Assembly (NCBI RefSeq): GCF_900104945.1
Contig: NZ_LT629736.1
Coordinates: 372,001 to 436,000, forward strand
Direction: 5' to 3'
DNA from: Halopseudomonas xinjiangensis
GTDB taxonomy: Bacteria > Pseudomonadota > Gammaproteobacteria > Pseudomonadales > Pseudomonadaceae
Length of the DNA: 64,000 nucleotides
Part shown: positions 1-8,769 of the stretch, piece after piece
How the letters are laid out: the number at the start of each line of letters is the position of its first letter
Numbering within the stretch: the first letter of the stretch is position 1
Position numbers and translations under genes: made by a program
Notes under the pieces: generated by a model
The model's input: the letters and a program-made list of their open reading frames with translations, nothing else
What the model was told of the DNA's origin: nothing
The model's database searches: none

Positions 1-282
1 AAGGTGCATAACAACCTTTACCCACGGCATATTTTTCTCAAGCTGGATGGTGACGGTGCAGGCGCACGGCTGATTGATCTTGAGCGCACGCGTTCGGCCT
101 GGTGGGGCGAACGAGACCGGGTAAGGGAGCTGACGACGCTGCTGCTGCGCTGCGAGCCGGCCAGCCGTACCCAGCGGCTGCGCTTTCTTCTGGCCTACCT
201 CGGGCTGGTCAGGCTTGACGGCGAAGGGCGCGCACTGGCCCGTCGCATCGACGCGCGATACCGGATGAGGACAGGACGATGA
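1..282 (+). CDS. LPS kinase, InaA/WapQ type (3' end only)
   Basis: This is the C-terminal part of a small protein-kinase-like enzyme of the lipopolysaccharide kinase (InaA) family, cut by the left edge of the window; the frame is open from base 1. What remains begins at the catalytic loop, which reads H-N-N-L-Y-P-R-H, followed by the metal-binding segment L-I-D-L-E. The family phosphorylates, or is proposed to phosphorylate, inner-core heptose in the cytoplasm. The position where most kinases carry the catalytic Asp is Asn here (bases 13-15). The stop overlaps the next gene by 4 bases, so the two are translationally coupled. The location just before a second kinase-like gene and a carbamoyltransferase matches the wapQ region of Pseudomonas core-LPS loci. 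Family is fairly sure; exact substrate is not. Confidence 0.8.
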   Translation, partial: KVHNNLYPRHIFLKLDGDGAGARLIDLERTRSAWWGERDRVRELTTLLLRCEPASRTQRLRFLLAYLGLVRLDGEGRALARRIDARYRMRTGR

Positions 283-1700
283 AGCAGGTCGACATGTTGC
301 GCCGGGCTGGCCGTCAACCACCGTTGCCATTGCATCTGCAGTTGCAGGGAGCACGCACCGTTCACCTGACCGGTTGGCTGCGGATACTGCCCGGCAAGCG
401 CCTGGTCGGCGAAGGCCGGCTCGACGGGGAGCGGGTGCTGGTGAAATTATTCATTGCCCGTGGCTCTGCTCGACACTTCGAACGTGAGCTTGCAGGAATC
501 GAAGCGCTGCTGGGTGCAGACATTCCCACGCCGGAGCTGCTGGCAACCGGTGCGCTGGCCGGAGGCGGTTGCTTCATGGCGACGAGATTTATTGAAAACG
601 CCGAAACCCTGCAGGCCCGCTGGGAAGCCGCGCAGCCGGCAGATCCCGGTTCTGAACCAGCCTTTGGCATCGTTTCCGAAGCGGTCGAGGCTGTCGCGCT
701 TCTGCATCAGAAGGGGCTGGTACAGACCGATATGCATCTGGGCAACTTCCTGATGCAACACGACACTTTGTACGTCATCGACGGCGATGCGATCGAGGCG
801 CATGGCGACGCTGCTCTACCTGCCGCCGTGGCCCAGCACAATCTGGCTTTGCTCCTGGGCCAGCTGCCGCCGGACTGGGATGCCTGCCGTGGACAGCTGC
901 TTGAAAGGTATCTGCAGGTTAACCCGGCACATGCGCTCGCCGAAGAGCAAGTTGCCTCCGATGTCGACAAAGTGCGTCAGCGGCGCCTGGCCGATTATCT
1001 GGGTAAAGCGATAAGGGACTGTACCTTGTTCGCAGTGCAGCGCAGCTGGACCCGATTCGTCGCCGTGCCTCGAGATGACGCGTCCCGCATGTCATCGATA
1101 ATCAAGGATCCGGACTGCGCATTCGACGGCACCTTGCTCAAGGACGGTGGCAGCAGTACCGTGGCAACCACCATGGTTGATGCCAATCTGGTGGTGGTGA
1201 AACGTTACAACATCAAGGGCTTTTCCCACTGGCTAAAACGCTTTTGGCGGCCAAGCCGGGCCTGGCACTCCTGGCTCGCTGCCCATCGCCTGCTATTCCT
1301 CGGCATCGCCACCCCCAAGCCGCTGGGCATGATCGAAAGTCGGTTTGGCCCGCTGCGTCGCAAAGCATGGCTGGTGACCGAGTATTGCGCTGGGCAGGAC
1401 CTGCTGACCGTGCTTGGGTCCGAAGGAGAGCGATTACCCGATAAGGCCCTGAAAGCGGCATTGCTTCGCACGGTCAATGCCCTGGTGGCGCAGCAGATAA
1501 GCCACGGCGATTTCAAGGCGACCAATCTCATCTGGAACGGCGAAGACCTGGTCCTCATCGACCTGGATGCCATGCAGGCCCACCCCAAGCGGCGAGGGTG
1601 GCAGAAGGCCTGGCAGCGAGACCGTGCGCGACTGGTGCGCAATTGGCCGGCGCGCAGCCCCCTTGCGCGTTGGCTGGAAGAGCATTTGCCAACGGGCTGA
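279..1700 (+). CDS. Tandem two-domain kinase-like protein of the LPS core locus
   Basis: The 473-residue protein contains two kinase-like domains in a row. Domain 1 (about 30-210) has a Lys in VLVKLF (K56), a catalytic loop Q-T-D-M-H-L-G-N (149-156) and IDGD (167-170). Domain 2 (about 280-465) has VVVKRY (K308), S-H-G-D-F-K-A-T-N (408-416) and LIDLD (426-430). Both domains therefore keep a candidate nucleotide-binding Lys, catalytic Asp and metal ligand. I infer sugar phosphorylation of the LPS core in the cytoplasm; the substrate cannot be read from sequence. It starts with an ATGA overlap with the preceding kinase gene and precedes the carbamoyltransferase gene, the same order I recall in P. 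aeruginosa (the PA5006 position). A 7-bp hairpin follows the stop. Confidence 0.8.
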   Translation: MKQVDMLRRAGRQPPLPLHLQLQGARTVHLTGWLRILPGKRLVGEGRLDGERVLVKLFIARGSARHFERELAGIEALLGADIPTPELLATGALAGGGCFMATRFIENAETLQARWEAAQPADPGSEPAFGIVSEAVEAVALLHQKGLVQTDMHLGNFLMQHDTLYVIDGDAIEAHGDAALPAAVAQHNLALLLGQLPPDWDACRGQLLERYLQVNPAHALAEEQVASDVDKVRQRRLADYLGKAIRDCTLFAVQRSWTRFVAVPRDDASRMSSIIKDPDCAFDGTLLKDGGSSTVATTMVDANLVVVKRYNIKGFSHWLKRFWRPSRAWHSWLAAHRLLFLGIATPKPLGMIESRFGPLRRKAWLVTEYCAGQDLLTVLGSEGERLPDKALKAALLRTVNALVAQQISHGDFKATNLIWNGEDLVLIDLDAMQAHPKRRGWQKAWQRDRARLVRNWPARSPLARWLEEHLPTG

Positions 1701-1712
1701 ACTGCGGCGAAT

Positions 1713-1736
1713 GCGGGCTAACGAAAGCCCGCTTTC
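1713..1736 (+). terminator. Possible weak terminator hairpin after the kinase operon
   Basis: A perfect 7-bp stem (GCGGGCT / AGCCCGC) with a 6-base loop lies 12 bases after the kinase stop and is followed by only three T residues. It could terminate the upstream operon incompletely. The short T run keeps confidence low. Confidence 0.35.
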
Positions 1737-1742
1737 AGCCGG

Positions 1743-1748
1743 TATACT
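1743..1748 (+). promoter_or_regulatory. Putative -10 box for the carbamoyltransferase operon
   Basis: TATACT, one base from the sigma-70 consensus, sits 83 bases before the GTG start of the carbamoyltransferase and directly after a terminator-like hairpin. I see no good -35 hexamer at the usual spacing, so this is a suggestion only. It would drive the genes from 1831 to 7782. Confidence 0.35.
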
Positions 1749-1830
1749 TTCGCTTTTCGCGGCCGACATCCGATGCACATTTTCGCGCTGCATCGAACCA
1801 CGGTCGAAACGGATATGAGGCGGCAATACA

Positions 1831-3579
1831 GTGGCACTGACTATTCTCGGACTTTCAGGCGCATTGAGTCACGATCCCTCGGCTGCCCTCTACATCGACG
1901 GCAAGCTCATTGCTGCGGTGGAGGAGGAGCGCTTCGTGCGCGACAAGCATGCCAAGAACCGCATGCCTTACGAGTCCGCCAAGTTCTGTCTGGAGCAGGC
2001 TGGCATCACCCCGGCAGACGTGGACATAGTCACGATTCCCTTCGCGCCGATCAGCATTTTCGGTAAGGCCCGGTGGCATTATGCCAAGCGCTACTGGTAT
2101 GCCCCTGACCGTTCACTCGACGCCATCTTCGCCGGCAATCGCCGCTTCAATCGTTATCGCAGAAAGATCCTGTGGTGCCTGGAGCAGCTCGGCTTCGACG
2201 CGAAGAAGGTGCGCCTCGAGCCGGTCGAACATCATTTGGCCCACGCCTCCAGCGCGTATCACTGCTCAGGTATCAAGGAAAAGACTGCGATCCTCGGCAT
2301 CGACGGCAAGGGGGAGTACGCCACGACCTTCTTTGGCTGGGGCGAGAACGGCAAGATTCACAAGATCAAGGAATTCTATGACCCGGATTCGCTGGGCGGG
2401 CTGTACGGTGCGCTCACCGAGTACCTCGGTTTTGAAATGCTCGATGGCGAATTCAAGGTCATGGGCATGGCCCCATACGGGGATGCGACCAGATACGACT
2501 TCTCGCGTCTGGCCAAATTCGAGAACGGCGAACTGGTGATCAATACCGAATACGCCAACGTCATCGGCTTTCGGCGCTACAAAGAAAAGGGCAAGGGTTA
2601 CTATTTCTCTCCGAAATTGATCGAGTGGCTCGGCCCCAAGCGCGAAGGTGACATAGCGGACGATCCGTACATTCACTACGCTGCCAGCATGCAAGCGCTT
2701 TTCGAAAAGCTGGCGCTGGAGATGATCGATTACTATCTTGGCGACATATTGCGCGAGACCGGTCGAATCGCCTTCGCAGGCGGCTGTGCCCTGAACGTCA
2801 AACTCAACCAGCGGATCATCGCCCGGCCAGATGTCACCGAGCTATTCGTGCAGCCTGCCTCCGGCGATGCAGGAACGGCCGTGGGTGCTGCGGCCTATAT
2901 CTCCGAACAGAACGGTGTTGCGGTCGAGAAGATGGAACATGTTTATCTGGGGCCGAGCTACTCGAATGAAGACGTTATCGCCGCGTGTGCCCGCCACCCG
3001 AACCAGCCCGACTGGCAGCGACTGGACGACGTGCCTGGTCAAATCGCCCAGATATTGACTGATGGCAATCCGGTAGCCTGGTTCCAGGGGCGGATGGAAT
3101 TCGGTCCCCGAGCGCTTGGTGGCCGCTCGATCATCGGAAGCCCGAGTTCGTCCGGCGTCGCCGATCGAATCAACGAACAAATCAAGTTCCGCGAGCGCTG
3201 GCGCCCGTTCTGCCCCTCGATGCTGGACACCGTCGCGCCGCAGATGCTCAGCGTCGACCACCCGTCACCCTTCATGACATTCACGTTCGAAGTGAATGAA
3301 GAGTGGAAAGCCAGGGTCCCGGAGGTGGTGCACGAAGATGGCACGGCTCGTGCCCAGGTGCTCAAGCGGGAATACAACCCGCGTTACTACGATCTGATGA
3401 AGGAATTGGAGCGACTCACCGGCAATGGCGTGGTACTGAACACGTCACTCAACCGCCGTGGGGAGCCAATGGTCTGTTCACCGACTGATGCACTGAACAT
3501 GTTCTATGGGTCGGATCTGCAGTATCTGATCATGGAGGATGTGTTGGTAACAAAATCTGGTTCGGTTAGCCCATCGTGA
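1831..3579 (+). CDS. wapO: LPS core carbamoyltransferase (NodU/CmcH family)
   Basis: The 582-residue cytoplasmic enzyme belongs to the NodU/CmcH O-carbamoyltransferase family, which transfers a carbamoyl group from carbamoyl phosphate to a hydroxyl, by way of carbamoyl-AMP. The N-terminal part starts with a LGLSGALSHDPSAAL segment typical of the family, has EEERF at 31-35 and HHLAHA at 134-139. The C-terminal YrdC-like part includes EFGPRALGGRSI and a NTSLNRRGEPMV segment near the end. In Pseudomonas LPS the inner-core heptose is carbamoylated, and the gene lies beside the core kinases, as here. The start is GTG with GAGG ten bases upstream. Its last bases overlap the next gene (GTGA), indicating an operon with the glycosyltransferases. 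The wapO symbol rests on position and family. Confidence 0.88.
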   Translation: MALTILGLSGALSHDPSAALYIDGKLIAAVEEERFVRDKHAKNRMPYESAKFCLEQAGITPADVDIVTIPFAPISIFGKARWHYAKRYWYAPDRSLDAIFAGNRRFNRYRRKILWCLEQLGFDAKKVRLEPVEHHLAHASSAYHCSGIKEKTAILGIDGKGEYATTFFGWGENGKIHKIKEFYDPDSLGGLYGALTEYLGFEMLDGEFKVMGMAPYGDATRYDFSRLAKFENGELVINTEYANVIGFRRYKEKGKGYYFSPKLIEWLGPKREGDIADDPYIHYAASMQALFEKLALEMIDYYLGDILRETGRIAFAGGCALNVKLNQRIIARPDVTELFVQPASGDAGTAVGAAAYISEQNGVAVEKMEHVYLGPSYSNEDVIAACARHPNQPDWQRLDDVPGQIAQILTDGNPVAWFQGRMEFGPRALGGRSIIGSPSSSGVADRINEQIKFRERWRPFCPSMLDTVAPQMLSVDHPSPFMTFTFEVNEEWKARVPEVVHEDGTARAQVLKREYNPRYYDLMKELERLTGNGVVLNTSLNRRGEPMVCSPTDALNMFYGSDLQYLIMEDVLVTKSGSVSPS

Positions 3580-4685
3580 CCGAGTCGAAGCCAACGCGCT
3601 GGGTGCTCCAGGTCTGCCATGGATACAGCGGACCGTTCCTCGACTGCGCGCGTCAGTATGCCGCGCTTTTTGATTCCACGGATTACCGGATCTGCACGGT
3701 GTATTTGACCGGGGAACCAAGTGACGCAGTCGCGGCGGGGTCTGCATCGGATGAAGTCATCTTCCTTGGCCTGGGGGGTCGCGATATTAGGGGCCTGAAA
3801 TTCAAGGCCATTCGAGAAATCCGGCGCATCGCCCGTGGTAGGCAATTTTCCTTCTGCATCGCTCACCGTTTCAAACCCACATACATTGCGCTGTTCGCAA
3901 CCGGCATCCCGGTGATCGGGGTTCAGCACGCGTTCGGCGTGTACGACAGAGTCTCGCGTAGACTGCTTGCGTCAACCTTCCGGTCGAGGCTGATGCTGTT
4001 GGGCGTTTCTCAGGCTGTGGCGCGGGATATCGCTGAATCTATGCCGAGGTTTCAGGCAGATCGCATCGAAACGCTCTACAACCGTATCGATGTTGCTGCC
4101 GTTCGATCCGAGTTGCTGCCTAAAAGCGAGGCTAGAAAAGAGCTGGGTCTGGATTCTTCGACTTACGTAATCGGAAACGTCGGTCGTCTGCATCCCGACA
4201 AGGATCAGGCCACGCTCATCGAGGCTTTCGCCGAGGCGCTTCCCCAGTTGCCGTCCGATTCCAGGTTGTTCATCGCTGGTACCGGGCCGCTTGAGCAATC
4301 CCTCAAAAAGCTGGCTGCAACGCTAGGCGTCGGTGACAAAGTATCCTTTCCCGGCCAGGTTCCGAATGCCCGAACGAAGTTTCGCGCGTTCGATAGCTTT
4401 GCGTTGTCCTCGGATCATGAGCCATTCGGGATGGTTCTCCTGGAGGCGATGGCAGCCGGGCTGCCGATCATCTGCTCCGACTGTGGTGGCGGCAGGGAGG
4501 TCGTGGCGGGGGAGGGAAGATTGTTCCCGTTGGGCGACTCGAGAGCATTAGCCGCTCAGCTGGTAGCTACATCCAGAACCTCGGCAGCGGTCGATTACCC
4601 TCGTCTACAAACTGAATTTTCCGACGCCGCTGCGAAGGCCCGATTCTGGTCTCTTGCCGAGCGTTGGGCGCTGGAGCTTCGATGA
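3576..4685 (+). CDS. GT4-type glycosyltransferase, LPS outer core
   Basis: The 369-residue GT-B glycosyltransferase has the GT4 signature near the C-terminus: HEPFGMVLLEAMAAG, with the two glutamates of the E-x7-E motif at 282 and 290. The middle contains NVGRLHPDKDQATL, typical of the linker into the nucleotide-sugar-binding domain, and an acceptor-side N-terminal domain with no signal peptide. It should add a hexose to the growing core on the cytoplasmic face of the inner membrane. It overlaps the carbamoyltransferase by four bases and starts with GTG. The same slot in P. aeruginosa holds wapH, but I did not assign that name because a close paralogue lies at 8770-9891 (about half of the residues identical by eye), which makes orthology ambiguous. 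Confidence 0.88.
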   Translation: MTESKPTRWVLQVCHGYSGPFLDCARQYAALFDSTDYRICTVYLTGEPSDAVAAGSASDEVIFLGLGGRDIRGLKFKAIREIRRIARGRQFSFCIAHRFKPTYIALFATGIPVIGVQHAFGVYDRVSRRLLASTFRSRLMLLGVSQAVARDIAESMPRFQADRIETLYNRIDVAAVRSELLPKSEARKELGLDSSTYVIGNVGRLHPDKDQATLIEAFAEALPQLPSDSRLFIAGTGPLEQSLKKLAATLGVGDKVSFPGQVPNARTKFRAFDSFALSSDHEPFGMVLLEAMAAGLPIICSDCGGGREVVAGEGRLFPLGDSRALAAQLVATSRTSAAVDYPRLQTEFSDAAAKARFWSLAERWALELR

Positions 4686-4740
4686 ATCAATCTGCCACCC
4701 GTCTCATCGCTGCCTTCGTGGCAGTGACCTGGACAGCATC

Positions 4741-5688
4741 ATGAATATCCTGTGGCTGACGCAGAGCTATGAGGTCCATGCCTTCGATCGACTCGCGGAG
4801 TCGCTCGGTGCGTTTGCCAGCGTCACGCTGTCTCCTCTCGATGCGGCGCAGCAGGCAGACCTGTCCGAGACTCTGGCGACCTATGACTTCTCGACATATG
4901 ATCGGGTCATGACGACGCTCAGAACCAAGAAGGAGATGAAGCAGTGGAAGGTAATGCGCGACATACCCAATCTGGTCATCTTTGAATACGATGCCTGCCA
5001 GAATTACATCGTGCAGAGTAAATATCGCGGTCGTTTTTCCACCTATTTCCGCCGCCTCGCACACCCGCGGATCATCGTTTCCGGTGCTACTGTGGCGAAC
5101 AAGTTCCGCCGTGAGGGCTTTGACGTCCATTTCCTGCCCAAAGGCTATGACGCTAGCGTCATTCACGACCACGGAATGGAGCGAAACATCCCGCTCGGTT
5201 TCATAGGTAAGGTGCATTCTGATGTGTACCGTCAGCGAGGAGAGCTTCTCGAAGAGCTCAGCCGCCGCCACGAATTACAGCTCCTGCGTACCGCCCCGGG
5301 CCTCGATTACGCTCGGACGCTGGCTCGAATCGAGATATTCGTCTCTGCGGATATAGGCTTGGGCGAGTACATGGCCAAGAACTTCGAAGCGATGGGAGCA
5401 GGATGTCTGCTCATGGCTTATGATCACGGCATTGAAGAGACGCGCGCGCTGGGCTTCGAAGACATGAAGAACGTCGTGCTTTTCAAAGATGCCGATGAGT
5501 TCGCTGCGAAGCTCGAGACGCTCCGTGCGCGCCCTGAAGCAATCAGAACTATCGCTAGGAACGGACAGCTGCTCGCCGAGTCCCGCTTTGCATTTCAGCG
5601 GATGGGGGAGCGCCTGTATGACATACTCGCACAGCCCCTCATGCCCCGTAGCGATAGGCTGTCCTGGCGGGATCGCTGGTTCGGATGA
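4741..5688 (+). CDS. GT-B glycosyltransferase (Glyco_trans_1_2 type)
   Basis: The 315-residue protein looks like a GT-B glycosyltransferase with the short C-terminal domain seen in PF13524 proteins: the segment AKNFEAMGAGCLLMAY followed by a variable tail. I placed the start at the ATG giving MNILWLTQSYEV, because this Rossmann-like beta strand is the usual N-terminus of such enzymes; an upstream in-frame GTG or ATG would add about 29 residues lying inside the previous gene. The stop overlaps the start of the next gene (ATGA). No signal peptide or membrane segment is visible. It probably adds an outer-core sugar; donor and acceptor are unknown. Confidence 0.75.
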   Translation: MNILWLTQSYEVHAFDRLAESLGAFASVTLSPLDAAQQADLSETLATYDFSTYDRVMTTLRTKKEMKQWKVMRDIPNLVIFEYDACQNYIVQSKYRGRFSTYFRRLAHPRIIVSGATVANKFRREGFDVHFLPKGYDASVIHDHGMERNIPLGFIGKVHSDVYRQRGELLEELSRRHELQLLRTAPGLDYARTLARIEIFVSADIGLGEYMAKNFEAMGAGCLLMAYDHGIEETRALGFEDMKNVVLFKDADEFAAKLETLRARPEAIRTIARNGQLLAESRFAFQRMGERLYDILAQPLMPRSDRLSWRDRWFG

Positions 5689-6572
5689 AAAAAATCATAT
5701 TCATATTGCCGTATTTCGGCACCTGGCCATTTTGGTTCGATTACTTCCTTTTGACGTGTCGTCATAACGCGAGCATCAACTGGCTCATTCTTGGCGACTC
5801 GCCTCCTCCTGCTGATGCCCCGCAAAACGTCGCCTTCCAAACGCTCTCGTTTGAGGAGTACAGCTCCTTCGTCAGCGACAAGCTCGACGTCTCGTTTTCT
5901 CCTACCCGGCCGTACAAGCTTTGCGATCTGAAACCCATGTACGGATTCATCCACGAAGCGGACATCGTCGGGTATGACTTCTGGGGCTTCTGCGACATGG
6001 ATGTGGTCTTCGGGGAGTTGCGCGACTTCCTGACTGAAGATGTGTTGGCCCACGACGCGATCTTTACCCATGCACGGCGCGTCTCAGGTCATTGCTCGTT
6101 ATTTCGCACCGAACGCAAACTGATCGACGCCTTCCAGCAGTTATCAGACTGGCGCGAATTGCTCGAAAGTCCCGATAACCAGCGGCTCGATGAGCGAGCG
6201 TTCAGCAAACTGTTCTATCGTCACAAGAACTGGCCGCTAAAGATGCAGACGCTGTTGCCAGGAGGAAACCCGCTGCGAATATCGCCATATTTCGAGGAGC
6301 AGCATTCCACTCCGGGTTGCCGTATCCCCTGGCTGGACGGTAGCCAGGAGTTTCCGAACGAATGGCGTTGGCGGGAGGGCAAGCTTACGAACGATCTCGA
6401 GTCCCGTGGTTTCATGTACTTCCATTTCCTGAACTGGAAGCAGGAATTCTGGAAAAAGGGCTACCGTGCCGAGGGCGGGCACCTGGAAAAAGGGGAAGCG
6501 GTCTGCGATCCGGTCAGTCCGTCAACGCTGGAATTCAAGATCAACCGAAGCGGATTCATTGTCCCTAACTGA
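5685..6572 (+). CDS. DUF6625-like protein, probable GT-A glycosyltransferase
   Basis: The 295-residue protein opens with MKKIIFILPYFGTWPFWF, which resembles the DUF6625 family found in capsule and LPS loci. Around residues 104-110 it has C-D-M-D-V-V-F, an acidic D-x-D motif of the type that binds the metal and nucleotide sugar in GT-A glycosyltransferases, followed by a GHCSLFR segment often seen after the donor site. No signal peptide or transmembrane segment is evident. Its start overlaps the stop of the preceding glycosyltransferase by four bases, and the O-antigen ligase follows 34 bases later, so it is part of the same transcript. A sugar transferase acting on the outer core is my inference; the family has no function that I can state as established. 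Confidence 0.65.
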   Translation: MKKIIFILPYFGTWPFWFDYFLLTCRHNASINWLILGDSPPPADAPQNVAFQTLSFEEYSSFVSDKLDVSFSPTRPYKLCDLKPMYGFIHEADIVGYDFWGFCDMDVVFGELRDFLTEDVLAHDAIFTHARRVSGHCSLFRTERKLIDAFQQLSDWRELLESPDNQRLDERAFSKLFYRHKNWPLKMQTLLPGGNPLRISPYFEEQHSTPGCRIPWLDGSQEFPNEWRWREGKLTNDLESRGFMYFHFLNWKQEFWKKGYRAEGGHLEKGEAVCDPVSPSTLEFKINRSGFIVPN

Positions 6573-6606
6573 ACACCACTCGTTCGATGCCGACAGGGGC
6601 TGACTG

Positions 6607-7782
6607 ATGCTGTCTCGCTTGCCCGATGTGCTGGGTGACAAACCGAGTACGAAATACTTCTCCGCGGCCACGCTGGTGTTCGTCGCGTCGTTTCTTGTTC
6701 TGCCGTCGAGCAAGATGGTGAACAATGTCTTTTACGTTTTCCTCGCAATTCCTGCCGTGGTGTTTCTGCCGGGTTACGTAGCAGCGAAGCGTCTATCCTG
6801 GCTGGGCGCGCTTTGGTTGATATTCTTCGGCTATTTCGCCGTCAGGGGTGTATCAGACGGTGACCTCTCTTTCCTGAAGCACCTCCTGTATGTTGCGCTG
6901 TTCGTATTCGTGCTGGGTTGTCTGGTGTCACACAGCTTTTTCCAATGGAGTTTTCTGGTCAGGTCGCTCTTCTGGGCCACCATCGCATACGTAATGCTGA
7001 ACGCGTTGTGGTTGTGGATAGCCGGTGCAGTTCCGGTCGGTGAACGAGTGTTGTGGTTATCCGGCCGGATGGCTGGGCCGATCTACACATCAATGTGGAT
7101 CAGCATCTGTTTCGGTCTGTGCATAACGACCTGGGTCAGAAACAACCGTAGATGGGAGATGACCCTGGCTATGCTGTGCGCACTGTTTGTGTGTGGGTAC
7201 GTATTGCAGAGTCGATCGGGCCTGGTCGGATTGTTCATCACTCTCTTTGCGCTCGGATTCATTGCTTCCGACAGCGTGCGCAGATATCCCAAGATCGCTT
7301 TTCTGGGGTTCGCTGCGCTGCTGGTGGGAGTGGCCGTGCTGGCTAGCTGGGTTCCTGCTCTGTCCACGTTATGGGCGCGTGGTGACAGCTATCGTCTGGA
7401 ACTTTGGGAACACTACCTAGACGTCTTGGGCAGGTGCGGGTACTGGCAGGGCTGCGGCATCGATTACTCCCCCATGATCCAGTTGGCAGACGGCATGACG
7501 ATCAACCATCCGCACAATGTCTACCTTTCCTTGGCGATGTACGGCGGACTTCCGGGCGCTATACTTTTCGTCACGCTGATGGCAGCGGTACTGTTCAACG
7601 CAGCCAGGGCGCGAAACATGTGGGGGTACGCGTTATTGCTCGGGTTGATTATGGTCAACTTCGACGGTCATAAGGTGCTCGACAGTCCTAACGAGCTATG
7701 GCTGTTGTTATTGCTCCCGGCAGGGCTGGCTTCCGCGACGAGGGCGCTTGGTTATCCCAGCCAACTGAAACCGGCCTCCTGA
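6607..7782 (+). CDS. waaL: O-antigen ligase family membrane protein (WaaL type)
   Basis: The 391-residue, very hydrophobic protein has about ten to twelve membrane spans. It carries the Wzy_C/O-antigen ligase signature in the large periplasmic loop: NHPHNVYLSLAMYGGLPG at residues 300-317, where the His at 303 corresponds to the catalytic-loop histidine of ligases. Such enzymes transfer undecaprenyl-linked O-polysaccharide to the lipid A-core in the periplasm. Its place between core glycosyltransferases and msbA is that of waaL in Pseudomonas. Polymerase Wzy belongs to the same superfamily, so ligase against polymerase is decided by neighbourhood only; there are no wzx or other O-antigen genes in view. 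The gene ends before a convergent acetyltransferase gene. Confidence 0.82.
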   Translation: MLSRLPDVLGDKPSTKYFSAATLVFVASFLVLPSSKMVNNVFYVFLAIPAVVFLPGYVAAKRLSWLGALWLIFFGYFAVRGVSDGDLSFLKHLLYVALFVFVLGCLVSHSFFQWSFLVRSLFWATIAYVMLNALWLWIAGAVPVGERVLWLSGRMAGPIYTSMWISICFGLCITTWVRNNRRWEMTLAMLCALFVCGYVLQSRSGLVGLFITLFALGFIASDSVRRYPKIAFLGFAALLVGVAVLASWVPALSTLWARGDSYRLELWEHYLDVLGRCGYWQGCGIDYSPMIQLADGMTINHPHNVYLSLAMYGGLPGAILFVTLMAAVLFNAARARNMWGYALLLGLIMVNFDGHKVLDSPNELWLLLLLPAGLASATRALGYPSQLKPAS

Positions 7783-7828
7783 GCGAACACACGATCTGGG
7801 CGCCTCTCTTAAATCTGCAGGCCCCGTC

Positions 7829-8524
7829 TCAATCAGCCTTCTTGCAGCCGCTTCGGGTGATCAGCGTTTGTTCATAGGCAGCGACGGCAGGCGTGGCAGG
7901 AGAAGACTCGATCGCACTTAAAAATATCGCTGGATCGTCCAACTGCATGCGGACTAGATCGGCATGGTCTGTTTCCCACCACCTTGACGCAAGAAGCCGC
8001 TCTGTTATGTCGGTGTCGAAGCGAACCTTTATCATTCGCGCAGGATTTCCACCGACGATTGTATAAGGCGCGACGTGCTTGGTGACCACGGCACCGGCTG
8101 CAATGACGGCACCGGTCCCAATGCGTACGCCGGACATGATGATGACGTCCTGGCCAATCCAGACGTCGTGGTCGATCACTACCGGTTCGTTCTGTGCGTG
8201 ATGTGCCTGTCCAGCGTCGTTCGCAAATGGATGGGTGGTAACCCAGCGAACCGGGTGAGTGTCGCGCCCAACACCGATCATCACCCGGTTGCCGATCGAG
8301 CAGTACCTGCCGATGCTTTCCACCGCAATCAGTTGCCCGCCGCTACGTATATAAGAACTGTGCCCGATCGTCAGGTCTCGGGTTTCGATGATCACGTCCC
8401 CGATTTCGACGCGAGGCTCCAGGATCAGCCGCCCGTCTCTTGGCAGGGCACGCGGCCCTTGTGCCAGCTTGAGCCGATTGCGACGTAACCATCGTTTCCA
8501 ATAATGATTGACCAATCGGTTCAT
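7829..8524 (-). CDS. CatB-like hexapeptide-repeat O-acetyltransferase
   Basis: The protein (231 residues from the chosen ATG) contains the left-handed beta-helix repeats of the xenobiotic/CatB-like acetyltransferases: DHDVWIGQDVIIMSGVRIG, then GAVIAAGAVVTKHVAPY and IVGGNPARMIK, the typical end of the helix and CoA site. Such enzymes acetylate sugar hydroxyls or amino groups with acetyl-CoA. I prefer the ATG at 8524 (MNRLVNHYWKRW); a GTG at 8569 would give 246 residues, and neither has a strong ribosome-binding site. The gene is inverted relative to the flanking glycosyltransferase genes and is a stand-alone unit. An O-acetyl decoration of LPS sugars is inferred from the neighbourhood. The 245 bases between this gene and the next contain a TTGACA hexamer at 8705-8710 but no convincing -10 partner. 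Confidence 0.8.
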   Translation of the reverse strand: MNRLVNHYWKRWLRRNRLKLAQGPRALPRDGRLILEPRVEIGDVIIETRDLTIGHSSYIRSGGQLIAVESIGRYCSIGNRVMIGVGRDTHPVRWVTTHPFANDAGQAHHAQNEPVVIDHDVWIGQDVIIMSGVRIGTGAVIAAGAVVTKHVAPYTIVGGNPARMIKVRFDTDITERLLASRWWETDHADLVRMQLDDPAIFLSAIESSPATPAVAAYEQTLITRSGCKKAD

Positions 8525-8769
8525 CTCAGGCGGCCCCGCTGCGGCATCGCTCTGGATAGCTGATCTCACCGACCGTCAAGACACACCAAACACGTATTTG
8601 CCTGGGGCGAACTCTGCAGATGTCCGCCCAGATTGAATTTTTCCGCACTGATTGGCTCTCATTGGAAAGGACTGGCTTGGGCTGCCCACTCTTTCTTCGC
8701 CGTTTTGACAGATCTGACGGCTCTCGCCTGAGCTGGTAGTGGAATGTCGCGGGTAAAAGAAGGCAGCAC

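Noticed and set aside
8705-8710. TTGACA as a promoter for the 8770 glycosyltransferase
   Set aside because: The hexamer is perfect, but no -10 box occurs at 15-19 bases, so it was not listed as a promoter feature.
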